Shown here: one piece after another, positions 17,338 through 26,590 of the stretch
Numbering within the stretch: position 1 is the stretch's first letter
How the letters are laid out: every line of letters begins with the position of its first letter
Origin: Oceanirhabdus sp. W0125-5
Lineage (GTDB): Bacteria > Bacillota > Clostridia > Clostridiales > Clostridiaceae
Length of the DNA stretch: 64,000 bases
Direction: 5' to 3'
Assembly: GCF_027938815.1 (NCBI RefSeq)
Contig: NZ_CP115913.1
Location: forward strand, 3,878,001-3,942,000
Made by a program: the position numbers and the translations under genes
The notes under the pieces: model-generated
Database searches by the model: none
Told to the model about the DNA's origin: nothing
Seen by the model: only the letters and a program-made list of their open reading frames with translations

Positions 17338-19212
17338 TTATTTCATTATCTTACAAATGTTATTTGTAAATTCTACTGGATCTGCAATTGGTAATCCTTC
17401 TATTAATAATGCTTGGTTGTAAAGAAGATTTGTATATAATTCTAGCTTATCTTTATCATTTTCCATAGCATCTTTTAAAGAAACATATACATCATGATTA
17501 GTATTAATCTCAAGTACTTTTTCTGCTTTCATATTTGGATTATCAGGCATTGCACTTAATATTTTTTCCATCTCGATTGAAAGTTCACCTTCATTTGATA
17601 AACAAACTGGATGTTTCTTTAATCTCTTAGAAGCTTTAACCACCTTTATTTTTTCACCTAAGATATCTTTCATCTTAGTGAATAATTCTTTGTTCTCTTC
17701 ATTACTTTCAGTAGCTTCTTTTTCATTTTCTTCTATTCCTAAATCTCCACTTGAAACAGATCTAAATTCTTTCTCTTTGTAGTTCATAAGCATTTTTATA
17801 GCAAACTCATCTACATCCTCAGTGAAGTAAAGAATCTCATATCCTTTATCAAGTACAAGCTCTGTTTGAGGTGATTTCTCTATTCTATCTATAGAATCCC
17901 CAGCTGCATAGTAAATATGTTTCTGTTCTTCTGGCATTCTAGAGATATATTCATCTAAAGTAACCATTTTCTTCTCTTTTGATGAGTAGAACATTAGTAA
18001 ATCTTGTAAGTCATCTTTATTGCTTCCAAAATCACTATAGATACCATACTTTAATTGTCTACCAAAAGACTTATAGAATTCTTCATATTTCTCTCTATCA
18101 TTTTTAATAAGCTTACCTAGTTCATTTTTAATCTTAGTCTTTATGTTCTTAGCAATAAGCTTAAGTTGTCTATCATGTTGTAATATTTCTCTTGAAATAT
18201 TTAATGATAAATCCTCTGAATCTACTATACCTTTAACAAAACTGAAGTAGTCAGGTAATAGATCCTCACATTTTTCCATAATCATTACACCATTTGAATA
18301 TAATTCAAGACCTTTTTTATACTCTTTAGTATAGAAATCATATGGTGTTTTTTCTGGAATATATAAAATTGCATTATAACTTACAGCACCATCAGCACTT
18401 GTATGGATATATTTTATTGGCTTATCAAATCCGTAATGCTTTTCAGAATAGAAGTTTTCGTAATCTTCCGTAGTAAGTACTCTCTTATTCTTTTTCCAAA
18501 TAGGAACCATACTATTAAGTACTTTTTCCTCTAAGTAATCTTCATATTCTTCTTCGCTGCCTTCTTTTAACTTTCTTTCACTTACATCCATCTTGATTGG
18601 ATATCTAACGAAATCAGAGTATTTTTTAACGATAGCTTTTATTCTATATTCTTCTAAATACTCATCATAATTTTCATCTTCAGTGTTTTCTTTTAATTTA
18701 AGAATTATTTCAGTACCAACTGAATCTTTATCACATGGTTCAATTGTATATCCTTCAATACCATCTGATTCCCACTTATATGCTTCATCACTACCTAGTG
18801 CTTTACTTATAACAGTAACCTTATCTGCTACCATGAATGCAGAATAGAATCCAACACCAAACTGTCCGATTATATCATGCCCATCTTTAATTTCATTTTC
18901 TTTTTTAAATGCAAAAGATCCACTCTTAGCAATAACCCCAAGATTCTCGTCAAGATCATCCTTTGTCATTCCTATTCCACTATCAGTAACTTTTAATGTT
19001 CTATTTTCTTTATCTATATCTATTTTTATAAAATAGTTATCTTTTTCGAAGCTTAACGAGTCATCTGTTAACGCCTTGTAATAAATTTTATCAATTGCAT
19101 CACTTGAATTAGAAATTAATTCTCTTAAGAATATTTCTTTATGTGTGTAGATTGAGTTAACCATAAGGTCAAGAAGTCTTTTAGATTCAGCCTTAAATTG
19201 TTTCGTTGTCAT
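17338..19212 (-). CDS. htpG: Molecular chaperone HtpG (Hsp90)
   Basis: An ATP-dependent cytoplasmic chaperone. The N-terminal GHKL ATPase shows [23 protein letters not shown] and [13 protein letters not shown]. The middle domain contains YSNGVMIME and LNISREILQ. The C-terminal dimerisation domain reaches the end ([15 protein letters not shown]). The 624-aa length is normal. The frame is open to a TTG at 19230, but AAAGGAGA lies properly before ATG at 19212, so that is the start. Upstream are a CIRCE operator (19238-19264) and a TTGACA-N17-TAATTT promoter, which place the gene under the HrcA repressor. That differs from Bacillus subtilis, where htpG is not CIRCE-controlled. Confidence 0.96.
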   Translation of the reverse strand: MTTKQFKAESKRLLDLMVNSIYTHKEIFLRELISNSSDAIDKIYYKALTDDSLSFEKDNYFIKIDIDKENRTLKVTDSGIGMTKDDLDENLGVIAKSGSFAFKKENEIKDGHDIIGQFGVGFYSAFMVADKVTVISKALGSDEAYKWESDGIEGYTIEPCDKDSVGTEIILKLKENTEDENYDEYLEEYRIKAIVKKYSDFVRYPIKMDVSERKLKEGSEEEYEDYLEEKVLNSMVPIWKKNKRVLTTEDYENFYSEKHYGFDKPIKYIHTSADGAVSYNAILYIPEKTPYDFYTKEYKKGLELYSNGVMIMEKCEDLLPDYFSFVKGIVDSEDLSLNISREILQHDRQLKLIAKNIKTKIKNELGKLIKNDREKYEEFYKSFGRQLKYGIYSDFGSNKDDLQDLLMFYSSKEKKMVTLDEYISRMPEEQKHIYYAAGDSIDRIEKSPQTELVLDKGYEILYFTEDVDEFAIKMLMNYKEKEFRSVSSGDLGIEENEKEATESNEENKELFTKMKDILGEKIKVVKASKRLKKHPVCLSNEGELSIEMEKILSAMPDNPNMKAEKVLEINTNHDVYVSLKDAMENDKDKLELYTNLLYNQALLIEGLPIADPVEFTNNICKIMK

Positions 19213-19237
19213 ACTAAATTCTCCTTTCAACTTTTTG

Positions 19238-19264
19238 TTAGCACTCTATGAAACCGAGTGCTGA
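19238..19264 (-). promoter_or_regulatory. CIRCE operator (HrcA-binding site) of htpG
   Basis: TTAGCACTC, nine bases, GAGTGCTGA. This is the consensus TTAGCACTC-N9-GAGTGCTAA with one mismatch and exact spacing. It lies between the promoter and the ribosome site of htpG, as in groE and hrcA operons. Confidence 0.93.
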
Positions 19265-19274
19265 TTACAAGTAT

Positions 19275-19303
19275 AAATTACTCCTTTTTCAAGCATTTGT
19301 CAA
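19275..19303 (-). promoter_or_regulatory. Sigma-A promoter of htpG
   Basis: On the minus strand: TTGACA, 17-base spacer, TAATTT. It is immediately upstream of the CIRCE element. TATACT shortly downstream is an alternative -10 but with too long a spacer. Confidence 0.65.
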
Positions 19304-19511
19304 TAGCTTTTTATTATTTAAATCTAAGTATTTGATTGTTTTCTTATGTATCAGTTATGTAGTAATGAATATTTTGCACATAATTCATTTAATCACCTTT
19401 GCAATTTTTAGCAAAATATAATAAAATTTGATAGCGTTCTACATTTTTCTCACTTTAGTAATAGAAAAATCAATTATTTATTTATAAAAAACATGAAAGG
19501 AGCTAAATAAT

Positions 19512-21614
19512 ATGTTCAATTTTAAAAGTTTAAAAACAAAGTTAGTTACTCTTATTGGGCTTGCCATTTTTCTTTCTTTTGCAGCTACAATTGCTATTGT
19601 AACTACTCAAACAAACACATTTGCAAAAAAACAATCCTATTTAAATGCTGAATATATGGCAAAAGAATATGGTTATTCCATTGTCAATGAAATAGATGTT
19701 GCTATGGATACTGCAAGAACTTTATCAGATACATTAGAGGGTATGAAAATTTCAAACACCCTTGATAGAAATACTGTAAATACACTATTAAAACACGTTC
19801 TCGAAGAAAATCCATTTTTCTTAGGTGTGTGGACCTGTTGGGAATCAAATGCTTTTGATGGAAAAGATAAGATTTATTCAAATACAGCTGCTCATGATGA
19901 AACAGGTAGATTTATTCCTTATTGGAGCAGAAGTAATGACAAACTTATTTTAGATCCACTAATTGATTATGATATTGAAGGTGCAGGAGATTACTATCTA
20001 CTTGCAAAAAAAAGCAAAGAAGAAATAATTCTTGATCCATTTTCTTATGAAATAGATGGAAAAAATGTTTTGCTAACAAGTCTTGTTGTACCTATTATTG
20101 ATAATGGAAATTTTTTAGGTGCCGTAGGCGTTGATATTTCCCTAGACACTTTCCAACAAATCATTTCAGAAATAACTCCTTATGAAACAGGTTATGCTTC
20201 TCTTATTTCTAATAATGGTACATACGTAGGACATAGAAGTAATGAAAGTATTGGTAAAGATATTGGAGCCACAGAAGAACTAATTAAGATTAAAGAGAGT
20301 ATTAAAAAGGGAGAAAGCTATAAAACCAATACTGTATCTAATATAATTAATGAAAAAGTATATGAGTATTACACGCCTATATACATTGGAGAGACAACCA
20401 CTCCTTGGTCTTTTTCTATTAGTATTCCTATTAAAAAGATATTAGAAGAACCAAATAGTATTAGAAATTCTACTATTTTAATTGGATTTATTTCTTTAGT
20501 ATTTATTCTTTTTATGATCTTCTTAATTGCAAAAGGAATTATTAAACCAATAAATAAAACTACAGAAATGTTGAAAGATATAGCAGAAGGAGAAGGTGAT
20601 TTAACTAGAAGACTTGAGGTCTACACTAGTGATGAAATAGGTGAACTGGCTACTTTTTTTAATTTATTTGTTGATAAAATTCAAAAACTTATAGTTGATG
20701 TTAAAGAAAATGTTAGTCATTTACAAGACTCATCTAGTAATATAGCTTTAACAATGGAACAGGCGAATCAAGGAATAGAGGAAATTTCAATAGGTATTTC
20801 AAGTGTATCCAACAGTTCTGAAAATAACGCAAGTATTGTGGAAGAAACTACTGCAAGCATTCAAGAATTAAGTAATAATTCTGCCCTTATTTCCAATGAA
20901 TCCAATGAGATGCTTTCTAACAGCAATAGTGCTTTAATTTCAGCTAATGAAGGAGCCGTTAATATTAAAGAAATTGTAGATGCTAACAATAGCGTAAAAG
21001 AAGCAACTGATGAAGTATTTGATTCCATACAAAAACTAAAAGATTCTTCTGATAAAGTGAGTGGAATTGTTTCTATAATAACAAATATTTCCGATCAGAC
21101 AAACCTTCTTGCTTTAAACGCTGCAATAGAAGCTGCTAGAGCTGGTGAATCTGGAAAAGGATTTGCTGTTGTTGCAGATGAGGTTAGAAAATTAGCAGAA
21201 GAAAGCAAAGAAGCTGCTTTGAACATTACCTCACTTATAAACGAAATGGAAATGAGAGCTGATAAAGCCAATACTGCAATAATTCAAGGGCAAAAAACCG
21301 TTGAGGTTAGTTATGAAAAATCTATTATTATTAGCAGTCATTTTAATAACATAGTAGATGGTGTAAAACAAATAAATAAAAAAATTCATACTATCTCAAC
21401 TTCAACAAATCAACAATTACAATCTACTGAAGAAATCACAAAAGCAATGGATGAAGTGTCCTCAGGAGCTCAAGAAAATGCTGGTTCAGTACAACAGATT
21501 AATGCAGTTATAGAAGAACAGGCAAGTTCATTTGAAGAAATTGGCGCAAGTATAGAAGAATTAAACAATATGGCTCAAGAATTAAAAAATCAAACTGATA
21601 AGTTTAAAGTATAA
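19512..21614 (+). CDS. Methyl-accepting chemotaxis protein with Cache sensor
   Basis: A 700-aa membrane chemoreceptor. Membrane segment 1 covers residues about 11-32. An extracellular double-Cache sensor runs to about 330 ([19 protein letters not shown] and [19 protein letters not shown] are typical). Membrane segment 2 lies at about 335-357, followed by a HAMP domain ([20 protein letters not shown]). The cytoplasmic signalling hairpin has its conserved tip as [19 protein letters not shown] and then [13 protein letters not shown], which bind CheA and CheW. Two-Cache receptors often sense amino acids or other small metabolites; the ligand is not deducible. The ribosome site AAAGGAG precedes ATG. 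The gene stands alone with a terminator-like hairpin downstream and no chemotaxis genes nearby. Confidence 0.95.
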   Translation: MFNFKSLKTKLVTLIGLAIFLSFAATIAIVTTQTNTFAKKQSYLNAEYMAKEYGYSIVNEIDVAMDTARTLSDTLEGMKISNTLDRNTVNTLLKHVLEENPFFLGVWTCWESNAFDGKDKIYSNTAAHDETGRFIPYWSRSNDKLILDPLIDYDIEGAGDYYLLAKKSKEEIILDPFSYEIDGKNVLLTSLVVPIIDNGNFLGAVGVDISLDTFQQIISEITPYETGYASLISNNGTYVGHRSNESIGKDIGATEELIKIKESIKKGESYKTNTVSNIINEKVYEYYTPIYIGETTTPWSFSISIPIKKILEEPNSIRNSTILIGFISLVFILFMIFLIAKGIIKPINKTTEMLKDIAEGEGDLTRRLEVYTSDEIGELATFFNLFVDKIQKLIVDVKENVSHLQDSSSNIALTMEQANQGIEEISIGISSVSNSSENNASIVEETTASIQELSNNSALISNESNEMLSNSNSALISANEGAVNIKEIVDANNSVKEATDEVFDSIQKLKDSSDKVSGIVSIITNISDQTNLLALNAAIEAARAGESGKGFAVVADEVRKLAEESKEAALNITSLINEMEMRADKANTAIIQGQKTVEVSYEKSIIISSHFNNIVDGVKQINKKIHTISTSTNQQLQSTEEITKAMDEVSSGAQENAGSVQQINAVIEEQASSFEEIGASIEELNNMAQELKNQTDKFKV

Positions 21615-21647
21615 TATCAAAAACTACTTAGAAGTAAACTTTTTTAT

Positions 21648-21710
21648 AAGTGCATTCCTTAAATAAATATATAGTTCTTTTTAACTATGCATACTTTAAG
21701 GGATGCACTT
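21648..21710. terminator. Long hairpin between convergent genes
   Basis: AAGTGCATTCCTTAAA pairs with TTTAAGGGATGCACTT (one G-T pair), and the loop contains ATAGTT / AACTAT. It lies between the chemoreceptor and the convergent phzF-type gene and probably ends both transcripts. Confidence 0.6.
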
Positions 21711-21765
21711 CTCTTAATTATTCCACTTTTACTATGTTTGAGCATATTTCAATAATATTTAATTT

Positions 21766-22677
21766 TTAATAAGTTATCTCCCCACTTATAATAGTAACAG
21801 CACTTCCCCCTACTTTTACTTCGCTGATATCCCCATTTTCTATTAGAATATTTACATATACACATCCTGGTCTATCCACCTCTTGTCCCTGTTCGCCAAT
21901 TAGATCTATCTGTTGATTACTTTTCACTAGATTATTGCGAACAATATATGATGCTACACATCCATTTCCTGTACCACAAACGGGGTCCTCTACTACTCCA
22001 ACATAAGGCGCTATAGCTCTCATATGATAGTCATAGTTTTCATTGAATGTTTCTAAACAAAATGGAGCAATACCAATTACTTTATATTTTTCACTTATTT
22101 TTTCAATTGTTTGCAAATCAAGTTTTGCATTCTTAAGCTTCTCTAACTCTTTAACACCAAATACGAGCCACCAGATTCCTGTATTTGTTTTCATTGGAGG
22201 AATGTCTAATAAATCTTCTTCATTTAATCCTAGTAAATTTGCAACTTCATTTTTGCTCATATTTATCATTTCAAATTTCGGTGTTGGTTGATTCATCATA
22301 AATATTTTTTTATCATTAAATGTAACTAACTCTACAGGTAATACTCCTGCTTTTGTTTCCTGATAATACTTCGATTTATTTAAATCTAACTTTCCCTCTT
22401 CATAAAGCGCTGAAAAGGTACCAATAGTTGCGTGACCACATAAATCTACTTCAAACTTTGGTGTAAAAAATTGAATTTTAAAATCTGCAACTTCAGATTG
22501 TGAAACAAATGCAGTCTCTGAAAGATTCATTTCTTTAGCAATCTTTTGTTTAATATCATCTGAGATTGTTGATGCTTCAGTAACAACCCCCGCTGGATTT
22601 CCTCCAAAAGGGATTGATGTAAAAGCATCTACTTGTTTAATATTAATCTTTTTAAGTTCAGTTGTTCTTTGTTCCAT
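21766..22677 (-). CDS. PhzF-family isomerase
   Basis: A 303-aa member of the PhzF / diaminopimelate-epimerase-fold family. It shows the family start DAFTSIPFGGNPAGVV, the acid-base Glu in NLSETAFV, DLCGHATIGT and the late GNGCVASYIVRNN segment with VEDPVCGTG. PhzF itself isomerises a phenazine precursor, but most family members lie outside phenazine pathways and have unknown substrates. No phenazine genes are nearby, so no substrate is proposed. The start ATG has AAGGAG upstream. A perfect 11-bp inverted repeat at 22700-22743 sits just upstream and may be an operator or leader hairpin. Confidence 0.9.
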   Translation of the reverse strand: MEQRTTELKKINIKQVDAFTSIPFGGNPAGVVTEASTISDDIKQKIAKEMNLSETAFVSQSEVADFKIQFFTPKFEVDLCGHATIGTFSALYEEGKLDLNKSKYYQETKAGVLPVELVTFNDKKIFMMNQPTPKFEMINMSKNEVANLLGLNEEDLLDIPPMKTNTGIWWLVFGVKELEKLKNAKLDLQTIEKISEKYKVIGIAPFCLETFNENYDYHMRAIAPYVGVVEDPVCGTGNGCVASYIVRNNLVKSNQQIDLIGEQGQEVDRPGCVYVNILIENGDISEVKVGGSAVTIISGEITY

Positions 22678-22699
22678 AACTATTTCTCCTTATTTTAAA

Positions 22700-22743
22700 A
22701 TACTATAACTTTATATTAATTTTTAATCTAATAGTTATAGTAT
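22700..22743. repeat. Inverted repeat upstream of the phzF-type gene
   Basis: ATACTATAACT and AGTTATAGTAT are perfect 11-bp arms separated by 22 bases, ending about 22 bases before the phzF-type start codon. It could be an operator for a dimeric regulator or a leader hairpin. Confidence 0.6.
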
Positions 22744-22834
22744 CTCCTCTTTAAACTCTTACGTAAATTTTAACATTTTTATCTTTTATAGTAAAATAAT
22801 TAAAGATTTTTAATATCTCTTATAAACTTTTATC

Positions 22835-22863
22835 TTGACATAAATTAAAATCTATTATATTAT
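22835..22863 (+). promoter_or_regulatory. Sigma-A promoter of the ferredoxin / NapH-like pair
   Basis: TTGACA, 17-base spacer, TATTAT. TATAAT three bases further on overlaps it. The start codon is about 85 bases downstream, after a leader with repeated ATATAG units. Confidence 0.65.
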
Positions 22864-22948
22864 AATATCGTAATATTTGAATATATAGATATATAGATGC
22901 ATAGACATATTATATAGAATTATATAGCTTATAGGAGGGATTATCTAT

Positions 22949-23170
22949 ATGGAAACTAAAAAAAAGATATTAAAAAAGAAAGCAGTTATAGATACAAAAT
23001 ATTGTGCTGCATGTGGTGTATGCGTTAAAAGTTGTCCTTTTGGTGCAATTACAATAAGAAACGGTGTTGTGGCAGAAATAGATGAGGCAAGATGTGTAGG
23101 ATGTGGCAAATGCGCTAAAGCTTGTGTTGCTTCTGTAATTGATATAGTAAAAAAAGAAGAGGTGAAATAA
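22949..23170 (+). CDS. Two-cluster [4Fe-4S] ferredoxin-type protein
   Basis: A 73-aa soluble electron carrier with two Cys motifs. The first is CAACGVCVKSCP (C-x2-C-x2-C-x3-CP). The second is CVGCGKCAKACV, where the usual proline after the last Cys is valine. An N-terminal Lys-rich extension (METKKKILKKKAV) precedes the first cluster, unlike the shortest clostridial ferredoxins. ATAGGAGGG precedes ATG. One base separates its stop from the next gene, which encodes an iron-sulfur membrane protein, so electron transfer between the pair is likely. A TTGACA promoter lies upstream. The redox partner outside this pair is unknown. Confidence 0.9.
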   Translation: METKKKILKKKAVIDTKYCAACGVCVKSCPFGAITIRNGVVAEIDEARCVGCGKCAKACVASVIDIVKKEEVK

Positions 23171-23171
23171 T

Positions 23172-23762
23172 ATGGGATTAAATAAAAAGAAAAAATGGAA
23201 TGATTACTTATGGATTGCTTCTGCTATCTATCTTGTATTAGGTTTTTTTAATATATTATTTGCATGGGTAGGACTTATTTGTTTTCTAGTTCCTTTAATA
23301 GTATCTTTATCTGGAGGAGGTAAAGCTTACTGTAACAACTATTGTGGACGTGGACAACTATTTGAAATTTTAGGAACAAAATTGAAACTATCTAGAAATA
23401 AATCTATCCCTAAATTCTTAAGAACAAAATGGTTCAGATATGGATTTTTAATATTCTTCTTTATAATGTTTGGAAATATGTTATTTTCAACTTACCTTGT
23501 ATTTTCAGGTGCTAACTCAATGAAAGAAATCGTTACTTTACTCTGGACATTCAAAATGCCATGGAATTGGGTTAATGTATCTTCTGTTACTCCATGGATT
23601 GCCCAATTTGCCTTTGGTTTTTATAGTGTTATGTTAACCTCAACAATACTAGGTACTGTTACTATGGCTTTGTACAAGCCTCGTTCATGGTGTGTATACT
23701 GTCCAATGGGTACAATGACTCAAGGAATCTGTACTATAAAAGATATCAAGAAAGCTGCATAA
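23172..23762 (+). CDS. NapH/CcoG-like iron-sulfur membrane protein
   Basis: A 196-aa integral membrane protein with about four membrane segments (residues about 12-45, 88-110, 125-165). Two cysteine clusters are characteristic of the NapH/NosR/CcoG group: YCNNYCGRG after the second segment and WCVYCPMG near the C-terminus, with a further Cys in GICTIK. NapH-type proteins pass electrons between the quinone pool or cytoplasmic carriers and other redox proteins; that is family knowledge. Here it is translationally linked to the ferredoxin gene (1-base gap; ribosome site GAGGTG). No reductase is adjacent, so the electron acceptor is unresolved. A strong terminator follows directly. Confidence 0.8.
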   Translation: MGLNKKKKWNDYLWIASAIYLVLGFFNILFAWVGLICFLVPLIVSLSGGGKAYCNNYCGRGQLFEILGTKLKLSRNKSIPKFLRTKWFRYGFLIFFFIMFGNMLFSTYLVFSGANSMKEIVTLLWTFKMPWNWVNVSSVTPWIAQFAFGFYSVMLTSTILGTVTMALYKPRSWCVYCPMGTMTQGICTIKDIKKAA

Positions 23763-23767
23763 TAAAT

Positions 23768-23816
23768 AAAAATTCCTCAGACTTTAAGATTGATATCTTA
23801 GTCTGAGGAATTTTTT
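23768..23816 (+). terminator. Strong rho-independent terminator
   Basis: AAAATTCCTCAGACT...AAGAT paired with ATCTT...AGTCTGAGGAATTTT, followed by TTTTTATTT. It ends the ferredoxin/NapH-like operon and probably also the convergent GNAT transcript. Confidence 0.88.
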
Positions 23817-23837
23817 ATTTAATTTTCACTAGAACAA

Positions 23838-24845
23838 TTATTCTATTTCATATATTAAATTAACTGTCTCATCCACTCCATAATCCCCTTCTCCATATTC
23901 ATCTACTTCTTCCTCTGAATAAAAGTCTGAAGGATCAAACACTTCTATTTCTTTAAACCCACATTTTTCATAAGCTTTAATAGCATTATTATTTTTAATC
24001 CAAGGTCTAATAATGAATGTCTTAATACCATAATTTGAATGTACAAATTCAATTACTAACTTAATAGCTTCTGTACCATATCCTTTTCCTAAATTTCTAG
24101 TTGAAGAAATCCATATATCTAATTCAGCTGATTTTAATTTTCCACTATTAAATGCATAACTAACAGTTCCAATAACTTCTCCATCTACCTTAATAAGTAG
24201 ATAGTTTCCTTCTTCATTAAGTACCCCTGAAAAAAGACTATCTGGCTCTTCATCAAATTCTTCCCAAGAAGGTTCTGGATGATTCTCATCAAACATGAGA
24301 TTCTTCACTTCAGGAGATACTAGCATATCATATATCAACTTTTTATCTTTTAGTTGAGCAAATTCTAAAGATATGTTTTCTCCATAGGCACAAATCTCTT
24401 TTTTAAATTTAACCACTTCAATACCATCTTGTTTACCTATTCCAACTTCCTTATATCCCAGCTTTTTATAGAGATATTGATTGCCTATACTGTATGTTGG
24501 TGTAACTAACGTCCATGTTTTTATGTGTTTATTCATTGTTTCTAATTTAATCAAAACTTTTGTGCCATAACCTTTATTTTGATATTCAGGATCTATACAA
24601 AAATCTTCAATACAAACTGTTTTATCGTTCTTTTGTACTAAAAACACCCCTCCAATAATTTTTTCATTTAATATAATCTTATAATAATTATATTTGGATA
24701 TAACTTCCTCTACCTCTTCTTTTAATGGATATTCATTTTCCATTTGATTATTGCTATATTTCTTAATCTCATCAGCATAAGCCCTTCTAGTACATTTTGC
24801 AATTTGATCTGAATCCTTTATTTCTGCTTTAATTACTCTCAACAT
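23838..24845 (-). CDS. Tandem GNAT acetyltransferase (two domains)
   Basis: About 335 aa containing two acetyl-CoA-dependent N-acetyltransferase domains. Domain 1 (residues about 1-145) has the acetyl-CoA loop region DPEYQNKGYGTKVLIKL. Domain 2 (about 155-335) has STRNLGKGYGTEAIKLVI and IRPWIKNNNAIKAYEKCGF, resembling AAC(6')-type aminoglycoside or RimJ-like enzymes. The frame opens at ATG 24875, but GGGGGG lies six bases before the internal ATG at 24845, which is preferred. Substrates cannot be told; the second domain's similarity to AAC(6') does not by itself show resistance. It is the last of three co-directional GNAT genes. Confidence 0.82.
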   Translation of the reverse strand: MLRVIKAEIKDSDQIAKCTRRAYADEIKKYSNNQMENEYPLKEEVEEVISKYNYYKIILNEKIIGGVFLVQKNDKTVCIEDFCIDPEYQNKGYGTKVLIKLETMNKHIKTWTLVTPTYSIGNQYLYKKLGYKEVGIGKQDGIEVVKFKKEICAYGENISLEFAQLKDKKLIYDMLVSPEVKNLMFDENHPEPSWEEFDEEPDSLFSGVLNEEGNYLLIKVDGEVIGTVSYAFNSGKLKSAELDIWISSTRNLGKGYGTEAIKLVIEFVHSNYGIKTFIIRPWIKNNNAIKAYEKCGFKEIEVFDPSDFYSEEEVDEYGEGDYGVDETVNLIYEIE

Positions 24846-24901
24846 AGTTTTCCCCCCATAATTCCATAAAGTCAAATAATTCTATACAAAATTTTATATT
24901 A

Positions 24902-25666
24902 TTAATAACTTACAGATACCCTTTTACAATACTCCTTAAACCCTATTTTTTTATAAAGTTCAATTCCACCAGTTTCTGCTCTAAGAGATACCGTTTTAAC
25001 CCCTAAGTCATCTAAATCCCTCAAAGCCCTGTCTATTGTTAATGATGCCAACCCTTTATTTCTATAGTTCTTCAACGTTGCAACCATATCCAGATCTCCA
25101 AAAATTCCATCATAGATTGTAAAACATGCAGATACTGGAACACCCTCAAATAATCCTAGATAAAATCTTGTGTTATCTAAATTGTAAATATCATAAAACT
25201 GTTCAAAACTCATTATCTCACTCTGAAATAAGGCAGTATTAATGATATGTACCCACTCTTTTAAGCTTTTATCATCTTTTACTTCTCTAACTTCAATTTT
25301 ATCTGAAGACATTTTATTAGATTTAAGATCACATAAGTCCATGGCCATACACAATCCTGAAGTATCTACTTCAAATCCCCGTTGAACTAATAAGTCTACC
25401 AAATTTGCTGGTTTTGTATTAGGAGTAATTAAGAAACTGTCTGGAATTTCTTTTCCTCTTATCTTATTTACTATATCGTCCAATTGCTTTGCAATTTTTT
25501 CAGAGGAGATGTTTATATTGAATATACGCTCAGGCCCCTTACCATCTACAGATTTCACATACTCAAAATCACCAGTATACAACTGCATGTTTCTAGCACT
25601 GCCTAGAGCTCTCCAATATAAGGTTATTGCAGTATCTATGCAATCAAAGTAATACCCTCTATCCAT
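24902..25666 (-). CDS. GNAT-family N-acetyltransferase
   Basis: About 254 aa. The acetyltransferase core is C-terminal (residues about 125-254): VATLKNYRNKGLASLTIDRAL is the acetyl-CoA-binding loop, and ELYKKIGFKEYCKRV the usual last strand. The N-terminal half is helical and less typical. The frame continues upstream to 25717, but AGGAGGAG lies seven bases before ATG at 25666, and that start clears the preceding gene by 13 bases. It sits between two other GNAT genes on the same strand. The substrate is unknown. Confidence 0.82.
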   Translation of the reverse strand: MDRGYYFDCIDTAITLYWRALGSARNMQLYTGDFEYVKSVDGKGPERIFNINISSEKIAKQLDDIVNKIRGKEIPDSFLITPNTKPANLVDLLVQRGFEVDTSGLCMAMDLCDLKSNKMSSDKIEVREVKDDKSLKEWVHIINTALFQSEIMSFEQFYDIYNLDNTRFYLGLFEGVPVSACFTIYDGIFGDLDMVATLKNYRNKGLASLTIDRALRDLDDLGVKTVSLRAETGGIELYKKIGFKEYCKRVSVSY

Positions 25667-25679
25667 TTTTCTACTCCTC

Positions 25680-26228
25680 CTATTTACTCCCATAGCATCT
25701 GTAATATTTAAAATCAAATGATTTTTCTAGTACTGATACATTGTGATTCTGTTCCTCAATAAAATTATATCCACTTCTCTCTAAAACCTTTTGTGATTCT
25801 ATATTATCTAAACCAACAGTTCCAATAATATATGGAATAGAAAATGTATCCAATGCCCAACTTGTAATACCTCTTGAAGCTTCAGTTGCATATCCCTTCC
25901 CTCGGTATGCCTTTACTATTCCATAGAAAATTTCTGTCTCATCTACATCATCATGTTTTCCAATTCCCCCATGCCCAACTATCTTACCTGTACTTTTCTC
26001 TATAATAGCTAGTCCAATTATATCTCCAATTGGATCCATATTTTCATACTTTGACAGCTGCCAATGAAAGAAATTCTTTGCATCATCTTCCTCCATGGCC
26101 CATCCATCAAAGAAATGCCCTCTTATACTTTCTTGACATAAGAAATTATAACTTTGAAAGTCTTCTTCTCTCCATTTTCTTATAATTAAACGTTCTGTTT
26201 CTATTGGTAAATTATATTCTTTCTTCAT
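25680..26228 (-). CDS. RimJ/RimL-type GNAT acetyltransferase
   Basis: A 182-aa protein of the Acetyltransf_3 group, which includes ribosomal-protein N-acetyltransferases and some antibiotic-modifying enzymes. It begins with the typical ETERLIIRKWREEDFQSY. The cofactor loop is IVKAYRGKGYATEASRGI, and GLDNIESQKVLERSGY closes the fold. The frame is open to 26354, but GGGAGG is correctly spaced before ATG at 26228. It is the first of three GNAT genes transcribed in the same direction, with 13 bases to the next gene. Confidence 0.85.
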   Translation of the reverse strand: MKKEYNLPIETERLIIRKWREEDFQSYNFLCQESIRGHFFDGWAMEEDDAKNFFHWQLSKYENMDPIGDIIGLAIIEKSTGKIVGHGGIGKHDDVDETEIFYGIVKAYRGKGYATEASRGITSWALDTFSIPYIIGTVGLDNIESQKVLERSGYNFIEEQNHNVSVLEKSFDFKYYRCYGSK

Positions 26229-26338
26229 TCTATCCTCCCGATTACCCCTTACTATTTTATAAAAACCGTATAAACAACACATTTTATCCCCAATTTTTAT
26301 AATTAATGAATATTTTACCATAGTTTTTATGTAAAAAA

Positions 26339-26362
26339 AAGTTGGGACTCTCATCCCAACTT
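26339..26362 (-). terminator. Terminator of the first TetR/ABC-2 operon
   Basis: Perfect stem AAGTTGGGA / TCCCAACTT with loop CTCTCA. On the minus strand it is followed by a run of eight T residues, six bases past the small membrane protein gene. Confidence 0.9.
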
Positions 26363-26368
26363 AAAACC

Positions 26369-26578
26369 TTATTTTTTTGTCATTAACCAAACTCCTAGAA
26401 GGACAAAGGCTATACCCCAAATGTAAAAGAATATTACTGTACCTTTTTCACCTAATACCTTTTTAAAAAGCTCAATTTTTTTCATGTTCCAAACTTTTTC
26501 TGGTTTCTTTACTGCAATAAAGATAACAAAAACAGCATATAAAATTACTAAAATCCCCACTAAAGCCATAGTATTCAT
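26369..26578 (-). CDS. Small two-span membrane protein (hypothetical)
   Basis: A 69-aa protein with hydrophobic segments at residues about 4-23 and 47-65, joined by a short basic region (KKPEKVWNMKKIELFKKVLG). It is the last gene of the TetR/ABC-2 exporter operon, 12 bases after the second permease, with AGGAGG seven bases before ATG. Its position suggests a helper subunit or a small membrane protein that responds to the same signal. No family was recognised. Confidence 0.7.
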   Translation of the reverse strand: MNTMALVGILVILYAVFVIFIAVKKPEKVWNMKKIELFKKVLGEKGTVIFFYIWGIAFVLLGVWLMTKK

Positions 26579-26590
26579 TAAACATCCTCC

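Noticed and set aside
17338-19230. TTG start for htpG six codons upstream
   Set aside because: The Shine-Dalgarno AAAGGAGA lies inside that extension and is spaced for the ATG at 19212.
22870-22935. Tandem ATATAG units as a CRISPR-like or satellite repeat
   Set aside because: The units are short, imperfect and occur only in one A+T-rich leader; there are no spacers.
24902-26354. Long overlap between adjacent GNAT genes
   Set aside because: The overlap vanishes when the starts with real ribosome sites (25666 and 26228) are used.
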